Shown piece by piece: positions 18,649 through 27,454 of a stretch of 64,000 nucleotides of DNA. The stretch lies in assembly GCF_002153655.1 (NCBI RefSeq), contig NZ_JOPJ01000006.1, positions 1-64,000 of the forward strand, given 5' to 3'. The position numbers and the translations under genes are program-made. Position 1 is the first letter of the stretch; the number at the start of each line of letters is the position of its first letter. Source of the stretch: Acetobacter okinawensis (lineage in GTDB: Bacteria > Pseudomonadota > Alphaproteobacteria > Acetobacterales > Acetobacteraceae). The notes under the pieces were generated by a model that saw only the letters and a program-made list of their open reading frames with translations, was not told the DNA's origin and did no database searches.

Positions 18649-19389
18649 ATGTCGGTTCATCTTCCCGAGGTTCTGTTAAGCGGCAGTATGGTCCGGACTG
18701 GTGTTTCGGCCTTTCTGCTGGCCTTTCCCGCACTTTTTTCCATTGTTAATCCGTTTGGCGCGGCCCTTATTTTTGCGCAGGCATCTGCTGGGCGGTCCCA
18801 AAAAGAGATTATGGCCCTTGCGCGGCTGGTCTCTTTTTACTCCTTTATGATTGTGGTCATCTCCCTCTGGCTGGGGGGGATTGTACTGGCGTTTTTTGGT
18901 GTAACCGTGAACGCGCTGCGCGTTGCAGGCGGTCTGGTTGTGGCCGTGCGGGCATGGGACCTGCTGCAAAGCCCGGAAAGCGTGGAAGCGCAGAAGGAAA
19001 AACAGGCCCTACAGGGCGGGCGTACAGTTATGGCCCCCAACTGGGCAGATTCCGCGTTTTTTCCGCTGGCCATGCCCTTTACCGTGGGGCCGGGTACTAT
19101 TGCCGTGGCTATTGCTCTGGGGTCTGGCTGTCCGTCGGGGCATTCGTTCTGGGCTTATACGGCAGGCACCACCGCCGCTGCCGTGGGTGTGGTGCTGATC
19201 GTGTGGGCAGCTTATTCCAGTTCCGAAAAACTGGTTGCCATGCTGGGCGTGACCGGCACGCGTATTGTCAGCCGTATGGCGGCTCTGGTCCTGCTGTGTA
19301 TTGGTGTGCAGATTTTGGCCGCAGGCGTGCAGGGCTTTGCAACCGATATGTGGCACAACCTGCTCAAGGACATACGCCACCCAGCCTGA
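18649..19389 (+). CDS. MarC-family integral membrane protein
   Basis: 246 residues, six hydrophobic segments. The family stretch FPALFSIVNPFGAALIF opens the domain and FPLAMPFTVGPGTIAVAIALG marks the second repeat half. MarC/YchE/YhgN proteins are widely annotated as transporters, sometimes of amino acids; no substrate can be deduced here. Here the second repeat keeps PFTVGPG. ATG 18649 is preferred over a GTG at 18634. It follows the MprF-like gene on the same strand with a 46-bp gap and may be cotranscribed. Confidence 0.85.
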   Translation: MSVHLPEVLLSGSMVRTGVSAFLLAFPALFSIVNPFGAALIFAQASAGRSQKEIMALARLVSFYSFMIVVISLWLGGIVLAFFGVTVNALRVAGGLVVAVRAWDLLQSPESVEAQKEKQALQGGRTVMAPNWADSAFFPLAMPFTVGPGTIAVAIALGSGCPSGHSFWAYTAGTTAAAVGVVLIVWAAYSSSEKLVAMLGVTGTRIVSRMAALVLLCIGVQILAAGVQGFATDMWHNLLKDIRHPA

Positions 19390-19407
19390 CCCGAGGGGAC
19401 ATGGTTG

Positions 19408-19428
19408 CCCCCTGCGCGTTGCAGGGGG
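19408..19428. terminator. GC-rich hairpin between convergent marC-like gene and rlmJ
   Basis: CCCCCTGC, loop GCGTT, GCAGGGGG; symmetric and located in the 51-bp gap between two converging genes. No T tract follows. Confidence 0.4.
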
Positions 19429-19440
19429 AGGCTGTTGTGC

Positions 19441-20262
19441 TTATTCAGGTACAAGCTCACTGACGATGGCTTCAAACGCACCAAGGGCGGTTTTCAGCCG
19501 GTTGAGCTGTGCCTTGGCCTGCTCGGCAAAACCATAAGGCGGTTTGATCACCAAAAGACCTGCGCCGTTAAGGGCATCGGGGTTATGGGGTGGGCGCATC
19601 AGCAGTTCGGCAACCAGAACATTGCGATACCCTGCCTGCTCCACATTGGTGTGGAACTGGCGCACCGGAGTTCTGTGCTTGATGGGGTACCACACTGCAA
19701 TCATGCCTGCGGCAAAGCGGGTGTGAATGGTCTGGAGCGCCTGAGCCAGGCGGTCAAACTCTCCGGGTTCTTCAAACGGAGGGTCGATGAGCACAAGGCC
19801 ACGTCGGGCGGTTTTGGGGGGGAGGAGTGCGCGCAGGCTCTCATACGCATCGCGCTCATGCACACTGATGTTGGGCTGGCCTGCAAAAAGCCGGTAGAGC
19901 GCGCGCTTGTCCACGGGGTGTTTTTCGCAGCAGATCAACTGGTCCTGTGGGCGGAGCATAAGGGAGGCCAGCAGGGGCGAGCCGGGATAAAAGCGCGGCC
20001 CCCCGGCTTTGCGTACCAGTTCCAGCCATGGGGTAAGCGGGCTGTCAGGCGCTTCTGCCCAGAGCTTGCCAATACCATCGTGGTATTCGCCCGTTTTTTC
20101 GGCCTCCGGGCTTTCAAGGTCGTAGCGGCCAATGCCTGCGTGGGTGTCCAGCACGACAAAGGGCGAATCCTTGCGCAAAAAATGCTGGAGCAGGCTTACC
20201 AGCAGCGTGTGCTTCATGCAGTCGGCAAAATTGCCGGCGTGGTAGATGTGGCGGTAATTCAT
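19441..20262 (-). CDS. rlmJ: 23S rRNA (adenine2030-N6)-methyltransferase
   Basis: 273 residues. Methylates A2030 of 23S rRNA. The family start MNYRHIYHAGNFADCMKH is complete, followed by the SAM-binding DTHAGIGRYDL and the catalytic motif IV DPPFE (LVLIDPPFEEPGEF) typical of N6-adenine enzymes acting on RNA. It begins within the last 4 bp of tsaD, so the two are translationally coupled. Confidence 0.94.
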   Translation of the reverse strand: MNYRHIYHAGNFADCMKHTLLVSLLQHFLRKDSPFVVLDTHAGIGRYDLESPEAEKTGEYHDGIGKLWAEAPDSPLTPWLELVRKAGGPRFYPGSPLLASLMLRPQDQLICCEKHPVDKRALYRLFAGQPNISVHERDAYESLRALLPPKTARRGLVLIDPPFEEPGEFDRLAQALQTIHTRFAAGMIAVWYPIKHRTPVRQFHTNVEQAGYRNVLVAELLMRPPHNPDALNGAGLLVIKPPYGFAEQAKAQLNRLKTALGAFEAIVSELVPE

Positions 20263-21365
20263 GCTTGGGTCAGACCGGGTTCAAAGCGCTGGGCCATGTC
20301 TTCAAGCGGCCAGCGCGGGCGGGGGCGCAGGGTGGTGTTGTTGGGGGTGGGCAGGCCGCGCTCTGCACTCTCCCGCCATGTTTCAAGCGCTGCCCAACCG
20401 ACCATGACGGCATTGTCAGTGCAGAGTTTGAGCGGTGGAGCCGCAAAGCGCAGGCCGCGCTGCTGGGCAACCTCTTCCAACCGGGTGCGTAGGGCGGTGT
20501 TGGCCGCAACCCCGCCCGCTGCGACCAGCAGACGGGCCTGTGGCATCATGTCCAGCGCATGGTTGATGCGATCGGCCACAACATCGGCCACAGCCTGCTG
20601 GAAGGAGGCTGCCAGATCGGCGGCAAACTGGTGGGGTAGGGGGGCCTGACCAAAAGGGGCCAGTTTTTGTGCAATGGCGGTTTTAAGCCCGGAGAACGAA
20701 AAATCGCAGCCGGGGCGGCGCAGGAGCGGGCGGGGTAGGGGAATGGCGTTGGGGTTGCCCTGTTGGGCCAGTTTTTCCAGTGCCGGGCCGCCGGGCCAGC
20801 CAAGGCCGAGCATTTTTGCAACCTTGTCAAAGGCCTCCCCCGCCGCATCGTCTATGGTGCCGCCCAGTTTGCGGTAATGGCCGACACCATCCACAGCAAT
20901 GCACTGGCAGTGCCCGCCCGAAACCAGCAGCAGCAGGTAGGGAAAAGGCGCGCCATCAGGCACAATACCGGGCAGGCGGGCGGTGAGCGCATGGGCCTCT
21001 ACATGGTTGACGGCAACAAAGGGAATATCGAGCGCTAGAGCCAGACCCTTGGCAAAACTTGTGCCAACGATCAGCCCGCCAATCAGCCCCGGCCCGGTGC
21101 TGGCGGCTACAAAACCCAGATCTGTTGTGCTCAGCCCTGCATCGGCCAGCGTGGCCTCGACCAGACCGGGTAGGAGGGCCAGATGGGCGCGTGCTGCAAT
21201 CTCTGGCACCACGCCCCCAAAGTCTGCATGCCCATCTTGCGAGACAACACGCTGGGCAAGGCAGGCACCCGTGGGGGAGAGAATGGCGCAGGCGGTCTCA
21301 TCACATGAAGATTCGATGGCCAGAACAGGCCCGGGGGGCTGAGCTGTGGCGGAAAGGTGACTCAT
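20259..21365 (-). CDS. tsaD: tRNA N6-adenosine threonylcarbamoyltransferase
   Basis: 368 residues from ATG 21365. Catalytic subunit that transfers the threonylcarbamoyl group to A37 of ANN-decoding tRNAs with TsaB and TsaE. ASKHA-fold motifs are visible: AIESSCDETACAI at the N-terminus, the metal site NHVEAHA, VSGGHCQ, and GGVAANTALR. An in-frame extension to 21398 is not supported by the family. Divergent from hemC across a 146-bp gap and coupled to rlmJ downstream, a common pairing of tsaD with hemC in alphaproteobacteria. Confidence 0.96.
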   Translation of the reverse strand: MSHLSATAQPPGPVLAIESSCDETACAILSPTGACLAQRVVSQDGHADFGGVVPEIAARAHLALLPGLVEATLADAGLSTTDLGFVAASTGPGLIGGLIVGTSFAKGLALALDIPFVAVNHVEAHALTARLPGIVPDGAPFPYLLLLVSGGHCQCIAVDGVGHYRKLGGTIDDAAGEAFDKVAKMLGLGWPGGPALEKLAQQGNPNAIPLPRPLLRRPGCDFSFSGLKTAIAQKLAPFGQAPLPHQFAADLAASFQQAVADVVADRINHALDMMPQARLLVAAGGVAANTALRTRLEEVAQQRGLRFAAPPLKLCTDNAVMVGWAALETWRESAERGLPTPNNTTLRPRPRWPLEDMAQRFEPGLTQA

Positions 21366-21511
21366 GGACGCACCATAAAAAAAACGGTATTCTTGCACGA
21401 ATGCAACGGATGGGGAGGGGCGGAATGTTTTTCCGGTCGCGCAAGTTTTTCAGACCAGCCGGGCTTCATCGTATCTTGTCCTTTCTCCATTCCCGGTAAT
21501 AGACACATCTT

Positions 21512-22588
21512 ATGGATTCAGCCTACCCTTCCTCACCCGTCCTTTCTCCCGCTTTGCAGGAGATCGCCGCGGAAGCCGCCGCACGCCAGAAAAAAGCGGG
21601 CAGTCATTCGGGGCGTCATTCCTTGCCCTTGCGCGTGGGTACGCGTGGCTCCCCTCTGGCGCTGGTCCAGACGCGTGCCTTCCTGACCACGTTGACCCGC
21701 TTTTGCCCTGTTCTGCGTGACATGAACGCTTTTCAGGAACACCAGATCAACACCACAGGTGATCAGGTGCAAAACCGGCGGTTGGCGGAAATTGGCGGTA
21801 AGGGCCTGTTTGCAAAAGAAATTCATGAAGCACTGGCCGACCGGCGGATTGATTTTGCCGTGCACAGCCTCAAGGACCTGGAGACAACACTCCCCCCGGG
21901 GCTGGTGCTGGCCTGCACGCTCAAGCGTGAAGATGCGCGTGATGCGCTGATCCTTGGCCCCCGGCTGGAACAGTCCGATCCGGATGATCCGTACTCGGCC
22001 CTGCCCGAGGGCGCACTGGTCGGCTGTGCTTCTGTCCGCCGTCAGGCGCAGATGCTGCATGTCCGCCCGGACCTGAAGTTTGGCCTGCTGCGTGGCAACG
22101 TGCAGACCCGACTCGACAAGCTTGCCGCCCGCCAATGCGATGCCACCCTGCTTGCGCTGGCAGGCCTGCGCCGCCTTGGCATGGCGGAGCGCGCAAGCAT
22201 TGTGCTGTCCCCCACCATTATGGTGCCCGCCGCAGGGCAGGGCATTGTGGGTGTTACAGTGCGCGAGGACGATGTGGAACTGCGCGAACTGCTGGCAGCT
22301 ATTGAGGATTACGAGGCCCGCGCCGTCGCAACGGCAGAGCGCGCCCTGCTGGCCGAGCTTGATGGTTCCTGCCGGACTCCCATTGGCGGTTATGCCCAGA
22401 TGATCCCCGTTGTGGCTGGGGATGCACCCAAACTCCACCTGACCGGCCTTGTCGCGCGGGAGGATGGGTCCTTCCTGCTCAAACGCAGTGTGAGTGGCGC
22501 GCCAGAAGATGCAGCCCGCCTTGGGCGTGAACTGGGGTGCAGCCTGCGTAAGGACAGCCCGGCAGATATTTTTGAGGAAAACGCATAA
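21512..22588 (+). CDS. hemC: Hydroxymethylbilane synthase (porphobilinogen deaminase)
   Basis: 358 residues. Polymerises four porphobilinogens to hydroxymethylbilane in haem and sirohaem synthesis. About 38 extra N-terminal residues precede the core that starts LRVGTRGSPLALVQT. Active-site features: the catalytic aspartate region HSLKDLETTLPPGL, cofactor-binding arginines in VRRQAQ and GNVQTRLDKL, and the dipyrromethane cysteine in LDGSCRTPIGG. hemD follows after 15 bp and makes the next intermediate. Confidence 0.96.
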   Translation: MDSAYPSSPVLSPALQEIAAEAAARQKKAGSHSGRHSLPLRVGTRGSPLALVQTRAFLTTLTRFCPVLRDMNAFQEHQINTTGDQVQNRRLAEIGGKGLFAKEIHEALADRRIDFAVHSLKDLETTLPPGLVLACTLKREDARDALILGPRLEQSDPDDPYSALPEGALVGCASVRRQAQMLHVRPDLKFGLLRGNVQTRLDKLAARQCDATLLALAGLRRLGMAERASIVLSPTIMVPAAGQGIVGVTVREDDVELRELLAAIEDYEARAVATAERALLAELDGSCRTPIGGYAQMIPVVAGDAPKLHLTGLVAREDGSFLLKRSVSGAPEDAARLGRELGCSLRKDSPADIFEENA

Positions 22589-22603
22589 AAGCAGGCCATA
22601 CCC

Positions 22604-23326
22604 ATGCCAGTGCCGCGTGGCGTTATTATCACCCGGCCGGAGCCGGGGCTGGGTGAGACGGCATCCGCTGTTGCGGAGCTTGGCTGGGAGCCTGTTCTTG
22701 CTCCCGCACTTTCTGTACGGTCCTGTCAGGTGGGCGTACTGCCACGGCGGGTGGCGGCCTTGTTGCTCACCAGCGGGCAGGCGGTTGCCATGGCGGCGGC
22801 ATGCGTGCCGCTATCTGTTCCTGTCTTTGCTGTTGGTGACCGCACGGCGCAAAAAGCGCGGGAGGCAGGGTTTACTACTGTCCATAGTGCTCATGGCAAT
22901 GCGCAGGCGCTTGAGCATCTGTTATGCCAGCAGTGTGCGCCAGCACTGGGTAGTCTGCTGCTGTTTTCGGGCGTGGGGCAGGGTATGGAACTGGCCGCCA
23001 GCCTGCGTGCGCAAGGCTTCAGGGTTGTGCGGCGGATCGCTTATCGGGCGGACCCTGTGGAGGCACTGCCTGCAGTGGTGGATCACGCGTTACTGGCCGG
23101 ACAGATTGCGGCTATCCTGTTTTTTTCTGCCCGGAGCGCACAAAGCTGGCTAAAGCGGGCTCCCTCGGTTGGTATGGGCGCGCGGGTGCGGGGAGTGCGT
23201 GCGGTTGTCATATCCGATGCCGTGCTCAAAACACTGCGTCAGGCAGGTTGGCAGGGGGGCGTCAGTGTTGCGGCAACTCCTGATGCACCAGCCATGCTGG
23301 AGGCCCTTGGAGCATGGAGCGCATAA
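22604..23326 (+). CDS. hemD: Uroporphyrinogen-III synthase
   Basis: 240 residues. Cyclises hydroxymethylbilane with inversion of ring D. The family is weakly conserved; identity rests on the position directly after hemC and on RGVIITRPEPG at the N-terminus, LLLTSGQAVAMAA in the first domain, FAVGDRTAQKAREAGF, and IAYRADP at the domain hinge. ATG 22604 gives the conventional start. A bidirectional terminator follows the stop directly. Confidence 0.9.
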   Translation: MPVPRGVIITRPEPGLGETASAVAELGWEPVLAPALSVRSCQVGVLPRRVAALLLTSGQAVAMAAACVPLSVPVFAVGDRTAQKAREAGFTTVHSAHGNAQALEHLLCQQCAPALGSLLLFSGVGQGMELAASLRAQGFRVVRRIAYRADPVEALPAVVDHALLAGQIAAILFFSARSAQSWLKRAPSVGMGARVRGVRAVVISDAVLKTLRQAGWQGGVSVAATPDAPAMLEALGAWSA

Positions 23327-23360
23327 AAAAAACCGGCACCACAGGGATGCCGGTTTTTTT
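23325..23360. terminator. Bidirectional terminator between hemD and secB
   Basis: Stem AACCGGCA / TGCCGGTT (23331-23338, 23348-23355) flanked by eight A on the left and seven T on the right, so both strands read a stem plus T tract. It serves the two converging genes. Confidence 0.92.
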
Positions 23361-23389
23361 GTAAGTAACGCCACAAAAGCCGGATAGGC

Positions 23390-23887
23390 TTATGCGTTGC
23401 CTGCCGCTTCGGGGAATTCCGCACGGCGTTCCTGCCAGAGTGCGACAAAGTCGATGGGCTGGAGCACAATGGGGGGAAAACCACCATCGCGCGTCACATC
23501 GCTGATGATGTTCCGTGCGAAGGGGAAGATCAGGCGGGGGACTTCCACCAGCAGGATCGGCTCGATCAACTCGGCAGGCGGGTTGGTCAGGGTGACGACA
23601 GCGGCATAAACCAGTTCGGTCAGGAACACGGTGCGCCCGGCGGGGCCGTTTTCCGTTGCCGGGGCTTCCTTGGCTTCAGCCTTGATGCTCAGGGTGACCT
23701 CGTAAACCATCTGGTCATCCTGCAGGCGGTTGGCCTGCACATCAATGTTCACACCGATCTGGGGCTGTGCGCGCAGAGTGGCAAAAATTTCTGCCCCAAC
23801 GGGCACTTCAAACGAAAGATCGCGCGTGTACTGGAGGTTAATAGCCAGTGGCAGGGCGGGCGGAACGGACTGGGCAGTATCGGACAT
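23390..23887 (-). CDS. secB: Protein-export chaperone SecB
   Basis: 165 residues. Keeps preproteins unfolded and delivers them to SecA. The core runs from LPLAINLQYTRDLSFEVP through LTELVYAAVVTL and EVPRLIFPFARNIISDVTRDGGFPP-like segments, which form the family signature. The ATG at 23887 has AGGAAG about 8 nt upstream; longer in-frame extensions are not needed. Single-gene unit ending at a shared terminator; divergent from the Tim44-like gene, the usual alphaproteobacterial arrangement. Confidence 0.96.
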   Translation of the reverse strand: MSDTAQSVPPALPLAINLQYTRDLSFEVPVGAEIFATLRAQPQIGVNIDVQANRLQDDQMVYEVTLSIKAEAKEAPATENGPAGRTVFLTELVYAAVVTLTNPPAELIEPILLVEVPRLIFPFARNIISDVTRDGGFPPIVLQPIDFVALWQERRAEFPEAAGNA

Positions 23888-24220
23888 TGATGACAGCTTC
23901 CTGCTCTCAAACGTATTGGGTTCCTCTAAGGCGGTAGCATGACCTGCGGGGTTAGCCAACACTCCAATCCGGGTATGTTGGGGCCGCGGTCTCCTGCGTG
24001 GCAGGTTCAGGCGGTCAGGCAATGTGGGGGCGGCTGCAAATGCCCGCGTGGTTTTTTTAAAACACGAATGCTCTTTTACAAGGGCGGATGGGCTGGTAAT
24101 CATTGTATCCGCACTCGGTCATGACTATGTGATGACAAGAGCCTGAGGGAAAGAGCGTTTTCCCTGTAATAGACAACCCTGCAAACAGTGTGTGCAGGCA
24201 GTTTGGTGGACGGTTAACAG
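23888..24220. other. secB-timA divergent intergenic region
   Basis: 333 bases holding the start regions of both genes. A 7-bp hairpin AGGGAAA / TTTCCCT (24146-24165) lies about 55 bp before the Tim44-like start. No clear -35/-10 pair or regulator site stands out. Confidence 0.5.
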
Positions 24221-24901
24221 ATGGATTTTTCTCTCGACCACTTTCCGGTCGATCTGGTTCTTCTGGCTTTGGTAGCCGCTTTTCTGGCGCTGCGGTTGCG
24301 CAGTGTTCTGGGCAAGCGCGTTGGCATCCAGCCCCCTCCCATGCCTGTCACTGCGCGCGCGGATGTGCCGCCACGTGTGGCGGAAAACAAGGTGGAGCCC
24401 ACAGGCCCCGCCGTTGAATATGATGTTCCTGCCCCCGGCACCAGAGTTGGGCAGTTGCTGGTGGATATTCACCAGCAGGATGCCACCTTTACGCCCCAGC
24501 AGTTCCTGATGAGCGTGCAGACTGTCTTTGCACAGGTCGTGGGTGCTTATGCGCAGGGCAACCGTGATGTGCTTAAAACCTACCTGACCCCTGCGGTCTA
24601 TGCATCGTTTGATGCGGCAATTACCGCGCGGGAGGCAGCAGGTCAAAAGCAGCGGACCGAAATTCAGACCGTGCGCGCGCTGGCGATTGAAGATGTGCGG
24701 CTGACGCAGCTGGATGTCGGGCTGGGTGCTGCGGTTGATGTGCGCATTGTGTCTGACCAGATCAGTCTGGTGGAAGATCAGGCGGGGCAGCCTGTGACCG
24801 GTACGGATGCAGTAACCGAGTTCTCCGACCTGTGGACACTGGAGCGCCTTCTGGGCGTTGGTGGCAGCGGCTGGCGTCTTGCGGCGGCGCGTAGTGCGTG
24901 A
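24221..24901 (+). CDS. Tim44/TimA-like membrane-associated protein
   Basis: 226 residues. One N-terminal hydrophobic segment (about 10-27), a proline-rich linker, then a Tim44-like domain from about residue 85 to the end (FLMSVQTVFAQVVGAYAQGN through TDLWTLERLL-like WRLAAARS). Bacterial TimA proteins are inner-membrane relatives of the mitochondrial import motor adaptor; their bacterial role is not firmly known. Divergent from secB, consistent with a protein-traffic theme. The stop overlaps the GTG start of the DNA methyltransferase. Confidence 0.85.
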   Translation: MDFSLDHFPVDLVLLALVAAFLALRLRSVLGKRVGIQPPPMPVTARADVPPRVAENKVEPTGPAVEYDVPAPGTRVGQLLVDIHQQDATFTPQQFLMSVQTVFAQVVGAYAQGNRDVLKTYLTPAVYASFDAAITAREAAGQKQRTEIQTVRALAIEDVRLTQLDVGLGAAVDVRIVSDQISLVEDQAGQPVTGTDAVTEFSDLWTLERLLGVGGSGWRLAAARSA

Positions 24902-25752
24902 GTGCGCATACACCGGCCGGGAAGGCGCTAGCGCCTCCGGCAAGGGCAAAACGGTATAAGGTTGGTCGTCAGGACATTGTTCAGGGCGATTGCCTGCGGG
25001 CGCTGCGGCGCATGCAGGCGGAAAGTGTGGATGTTATTGTAACATCTCCCCCCTACAATATTGGCTTGTCCTACCGGAGTTACCCCGACCGGCGGGAGGA
25101 AGACGACTATCTGGACTGGATGATGCAGGTTGCAACCCAGTTACAGCGGGTGCTCCGGCCTGATGGGTCTTTTTTTCTCAATATTTCCGGCTCATCCGCC
25201 ATGCCCTGGCTGCCGTTTGAGCTGGCCGTGCGGCTGCGCGCGTTGTTTGTGCTGCAAAACCATATTTCGTGGGTCAAATCCATTTCCGTGGGGGAGGACA
25301 GCTTCGGCCATTTCAAACCCATGAACAGCCAGCGCTATCTGCACCGTGGGCATGAGCATCTTTTCCACTTTACGCTGGAAGGCGATGTGCCGCTGGACCG
25401 GCTGAGTGCAGGCGTGCCTTACAAGGATAAAACCAATATTGCCCGTCGGGGCCACCGTCTGGACCGCCGCTGCCGGGGGGATGCATGGTTTATCCCATAC
25501 GAGACAGTGCGCGGACGGGCAGAAAAATTTGACCATCCCGGCACTTTTCCCATAGCGCTGCCCGAGCAGTGCATTCTGCTCCATGGCAAGAGCGGGGGCA
25601 GGGTGCTGGACCCGTTCATGGGTACGGGTACCACCCTGCTGGCGGCCCAACGTCTGGGGTGCAGCGGCATGGGGATGGAAATAGACGCCGACTATGTGGC
25701 CATAGCCCGTGCGCGGCTGATGCATGATCTGGTAAACAGCCCCCTCACCTGA
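24898..25752 (+). CDS. Beta-class DNA methyltransferase, orphan
   Basis: 284 residues. Motif IV TSPPYN (49-54) precedes motif I FMGTGTT (near residue 235), the circularly ordered beta class of N4-cytosine/N6-adenine methyltransferases. SPPY rather than DPPY leans toward N4-cytosine but does not prove it. GTG 24898 overlaps the Tim44-like stop by 4 bp, so the two are coupled. No restriction endonuclease or specificity gene lies beside it, so it looks like a solitary enzyme that may mark DNA for regulation. Recognition sequence unknown. It lacks the C-terminal extension of about 80 residues seen in CcrM. Confidence 0.87.
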   Translation: MSAHTPAGKALAPPARAKRYKVGRQDIVQGDCLRALRRMQAESVDVIVTSPPYNIGLSYRSYPDRREEDDYLDWMMQVATQLQRVLRPDGSFFLNISGSSAMPWLPFELAVRLRALFVLQNHISWVKSISVGEDSFGHFKPMNSQRYLHRGHEHLFHFTLEGDVPLDRLSAGVPYKDKTNIARRGHRLDRRCRGDAWFIPYETVRGRAEKFDHPGTFPIALPEQCILLHGKSGGRVLDPFMGTGTTLLAAQRLGCSGMGMEIDADYVAIARARLMHDLVNSPLT

Positions 25753-25796
25753 TCGGTTTTATCAATTATTACGATAAAAATAATCGCTTTGACATT

Positions 25797-25810
25797 TTGA
25801 TGTGTATCAA
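25797..25810. promoter_or_regulatory. Perfect FNR/Anr-type box
   Basis: TTGAT-GTGT-ATCAA matches the FNR consensus exactly. Its centre is about 71 bp before the peroxidase start codon. With an AT-rich -10 candidate at about 25831-25836 the box would lie near -40, the position of class II FNR activation. A second AT-rich inverted repeat, TTTTATC / GATAAAA, is at 25757-25779. Confidence 0.8.
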
Positions 25811-25874
25811 ACACAACAGGCCAAAGAATGAATAAAACGTATAAGAGAAAGAAATAGAACCGGGGGATCGGGGT

Positions 25875-27293
25875 TTGAAACGTATATTGGTATCTTTGGC
25901 TGGTGCGGGTTTATTGGCGTATGGTGGTACAGTTGCTTTTTTGCAGCATTACGACCATGTAACGGCAACGGAGTTGGTGGCCAGTTCTCCAACACATAAG
26001 GACCCTGTTGCTCTGGCAGCATTTAATGCGCTCAACGAGGCGCGTTGTGATTACTGCCACGCAACCAAGCGTGACCTGCCATTTTACTTCCATCTGCCTG
26101 TAGCCAACGCCATTATGGAAAAAGACCTCCATGAAGGCTTGCGCCACTTCCGCATTGAGCCCGTTCTGCATGCGTTTGAGCACGGCACGCCCCCATCGGA
26201 GGAGGAACTGTCCCGCATTGAGGAAGTCATTGTGCAGAACCGCATGCCGCCCGCGCAGTACCTGCTGCTGCACTGGCATGCCCATCTGTCCAACGCCGAG
26301 CGGCAGGCTATTCTCACATGGGTGCAGCAGACCCGGCGCAAGTATTACGCCAATACAGGTGCGACCGAAGCACTGGCGGCGGAGCCCATACGCCCTGTGC
26401 CAGAAAGTGTGCCGGTGGACCCCGTAAAGGTGGCGCTGGGTAAAAAGCTGTTTTTTGATAAAAAACTGTCTGGCGACAACACACTCAACTGCGCAAGCTG
26501 CCATGGTCTGGACAAGGGGGGCGTGGATAATCTGGTCACGGCAACAGGGATTGGCGGCCAGAAGGGGCCGATCAATGTGCCCACCGTGTACGATGCCTAC
26601 TTCAAGGTGGCCCAGTTCTGGAACGCCCGTGCGCCTGACCTTGCAGCACAGGCGGCAGGTCCGGTTATGAACCCGCTGGAAATGGGCTCGCACGACTGGT
26701 CGGAAGTGGCGACAAAGCTGGCGGCTGACCCCGACTACGCAGCCATGTTCAAGGCAGCCTTCGGCCCGGATGTGCAGGTTGGCCAGCAGAGCATTACGCA
26801 GGCTATCGCAGAGTTTGAAAAAACCCTGATTACGCCCGACAGCCCGTTTGATGAATACCTCAAGGGCAAGGAAGATGCGATCAGTGCGCAGGCCAAACGG
26901 GGTTACGAGCGGTTCAAGGCCATTGGCTGCTCGGGTTGCCACAGCGGCATTGGTGTTGGTGGCGGCGGCTACGAGGTTATGGGGCTGGAGGGTGATTACT
27001 TCAAAGACCGTGGCCGCAAGCAGACCGATGCGGACGAGGGGATGTATGCTGTCAGCCACAACTCTGCGGACCAGAACCGTTTTGTCGTGCCGACCTTGCG
27101 CAATATTGCCCTGAGCGCTCCGTACTTCCACGACGGCAGCGTGAAAACACTGGATGAGGCCGTGCGTAAAATGGCGCGCTACCAGACGCCCGATAGCAAC
27201 CCGTCCGATCAGGATGTGGCGGATATTGTTGCGTTCCTCAAAAGCCTGACCGGCAAGTATGACGGTCATGACCTGACGGATATCAAACAGTAA
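25875..27293 (+). CDS. Tri-haem cytochrome c peroxidase (YhjA-like quinol peroxidase)
   Basis: 472 residues starting at TTG 25875, the only start after an in-frame stop. An N-terminal membrane anchor (about 4-24) is followed by an extra haem domain with CDYCH (58-62), then the di-haem peroxidase with CASCH (206-210) and CSGCH (352-356). E. coli YhjA has this three-haem layout and reduces hydrogen peroxide with electrons from quinol. It acts on the periplasmic face of the inner membrane. The perfect FNR-type box upstream suggests expression under low oxygen, as for yhjA. A strong terminator follows. No haem ligand motif appears damaged. Confidence 0.92.
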   Translation: MKRILVSLAGAGLLAYGGTVAFLQHYDHVTATELVASSPTHKDPVALAAFNALNEARCDYCHATKRDLPFYFHLPVANAIMEKDLHEGLRHFRIEPVLHAFEHGTPPSEEELSRIEEVIVQNRMPPAQYLLLHWHAHLSNAERQAILTWVQQTRRKYYANTGATEALAAEPIRPVPESVPVDPVKVALGKKLFFDKKLSGDNTLNCASCHGLDKGGVDNLVTATGIGGQKGPINVPTVYDAYFKVAQFWNARAPDLAAQAAGPVMNPLEMGSHDWSEVATKLAADPDYAAMFKAAFGPDVQVGQQSITQAIAEFEKTLITPDSPFDEYLKGKEDAISAQAKRGYERFKAIGCSGCHSGIGVGGGGYEVMGLEGDYFKDRGRKQTDADEGMYAVSHNSADQNRFVVPTLRNIALSAPYFHDGSVKTLDEAVRKMARYQTPDSNPSDQDVADIVAFLKSLTGKYDGHDLTDIKQ

Positions 27294-27308
27294 AATAACA
27301 GCAGGTGG

Positions 27309-27334
27309 AGCGGGTGCCGTTACTGGCACCCGCT
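27309..27334 (+). terminator. Terminator of the peroxidase gene
   Basis: 10-bp perfect stem AGCGGGTGCC / GGCACCCGCT with loop GTTACT, followed by TTCTTT, 15 bp after the stop. Confidence 0.8.
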
Positions 27335-27454
27335 TTCTTTGCTTGAACAACGGCTCGTTCACAGGTGATAAAGCCTGTTGGGCGGGCCGTTTGTGTTTAC
27401 GGTTACCCTGCACGGGCCAGATCGGTTGGAATAAAGCGCGGTGGGTAAGACAGG

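Noticed and set aside
25911-27413. 500-codon frame antisense to the tri-haem peroxidase
   Set aside because: Spans a gene with three CxxCH motifs and a terminator on the other strand; shadow.
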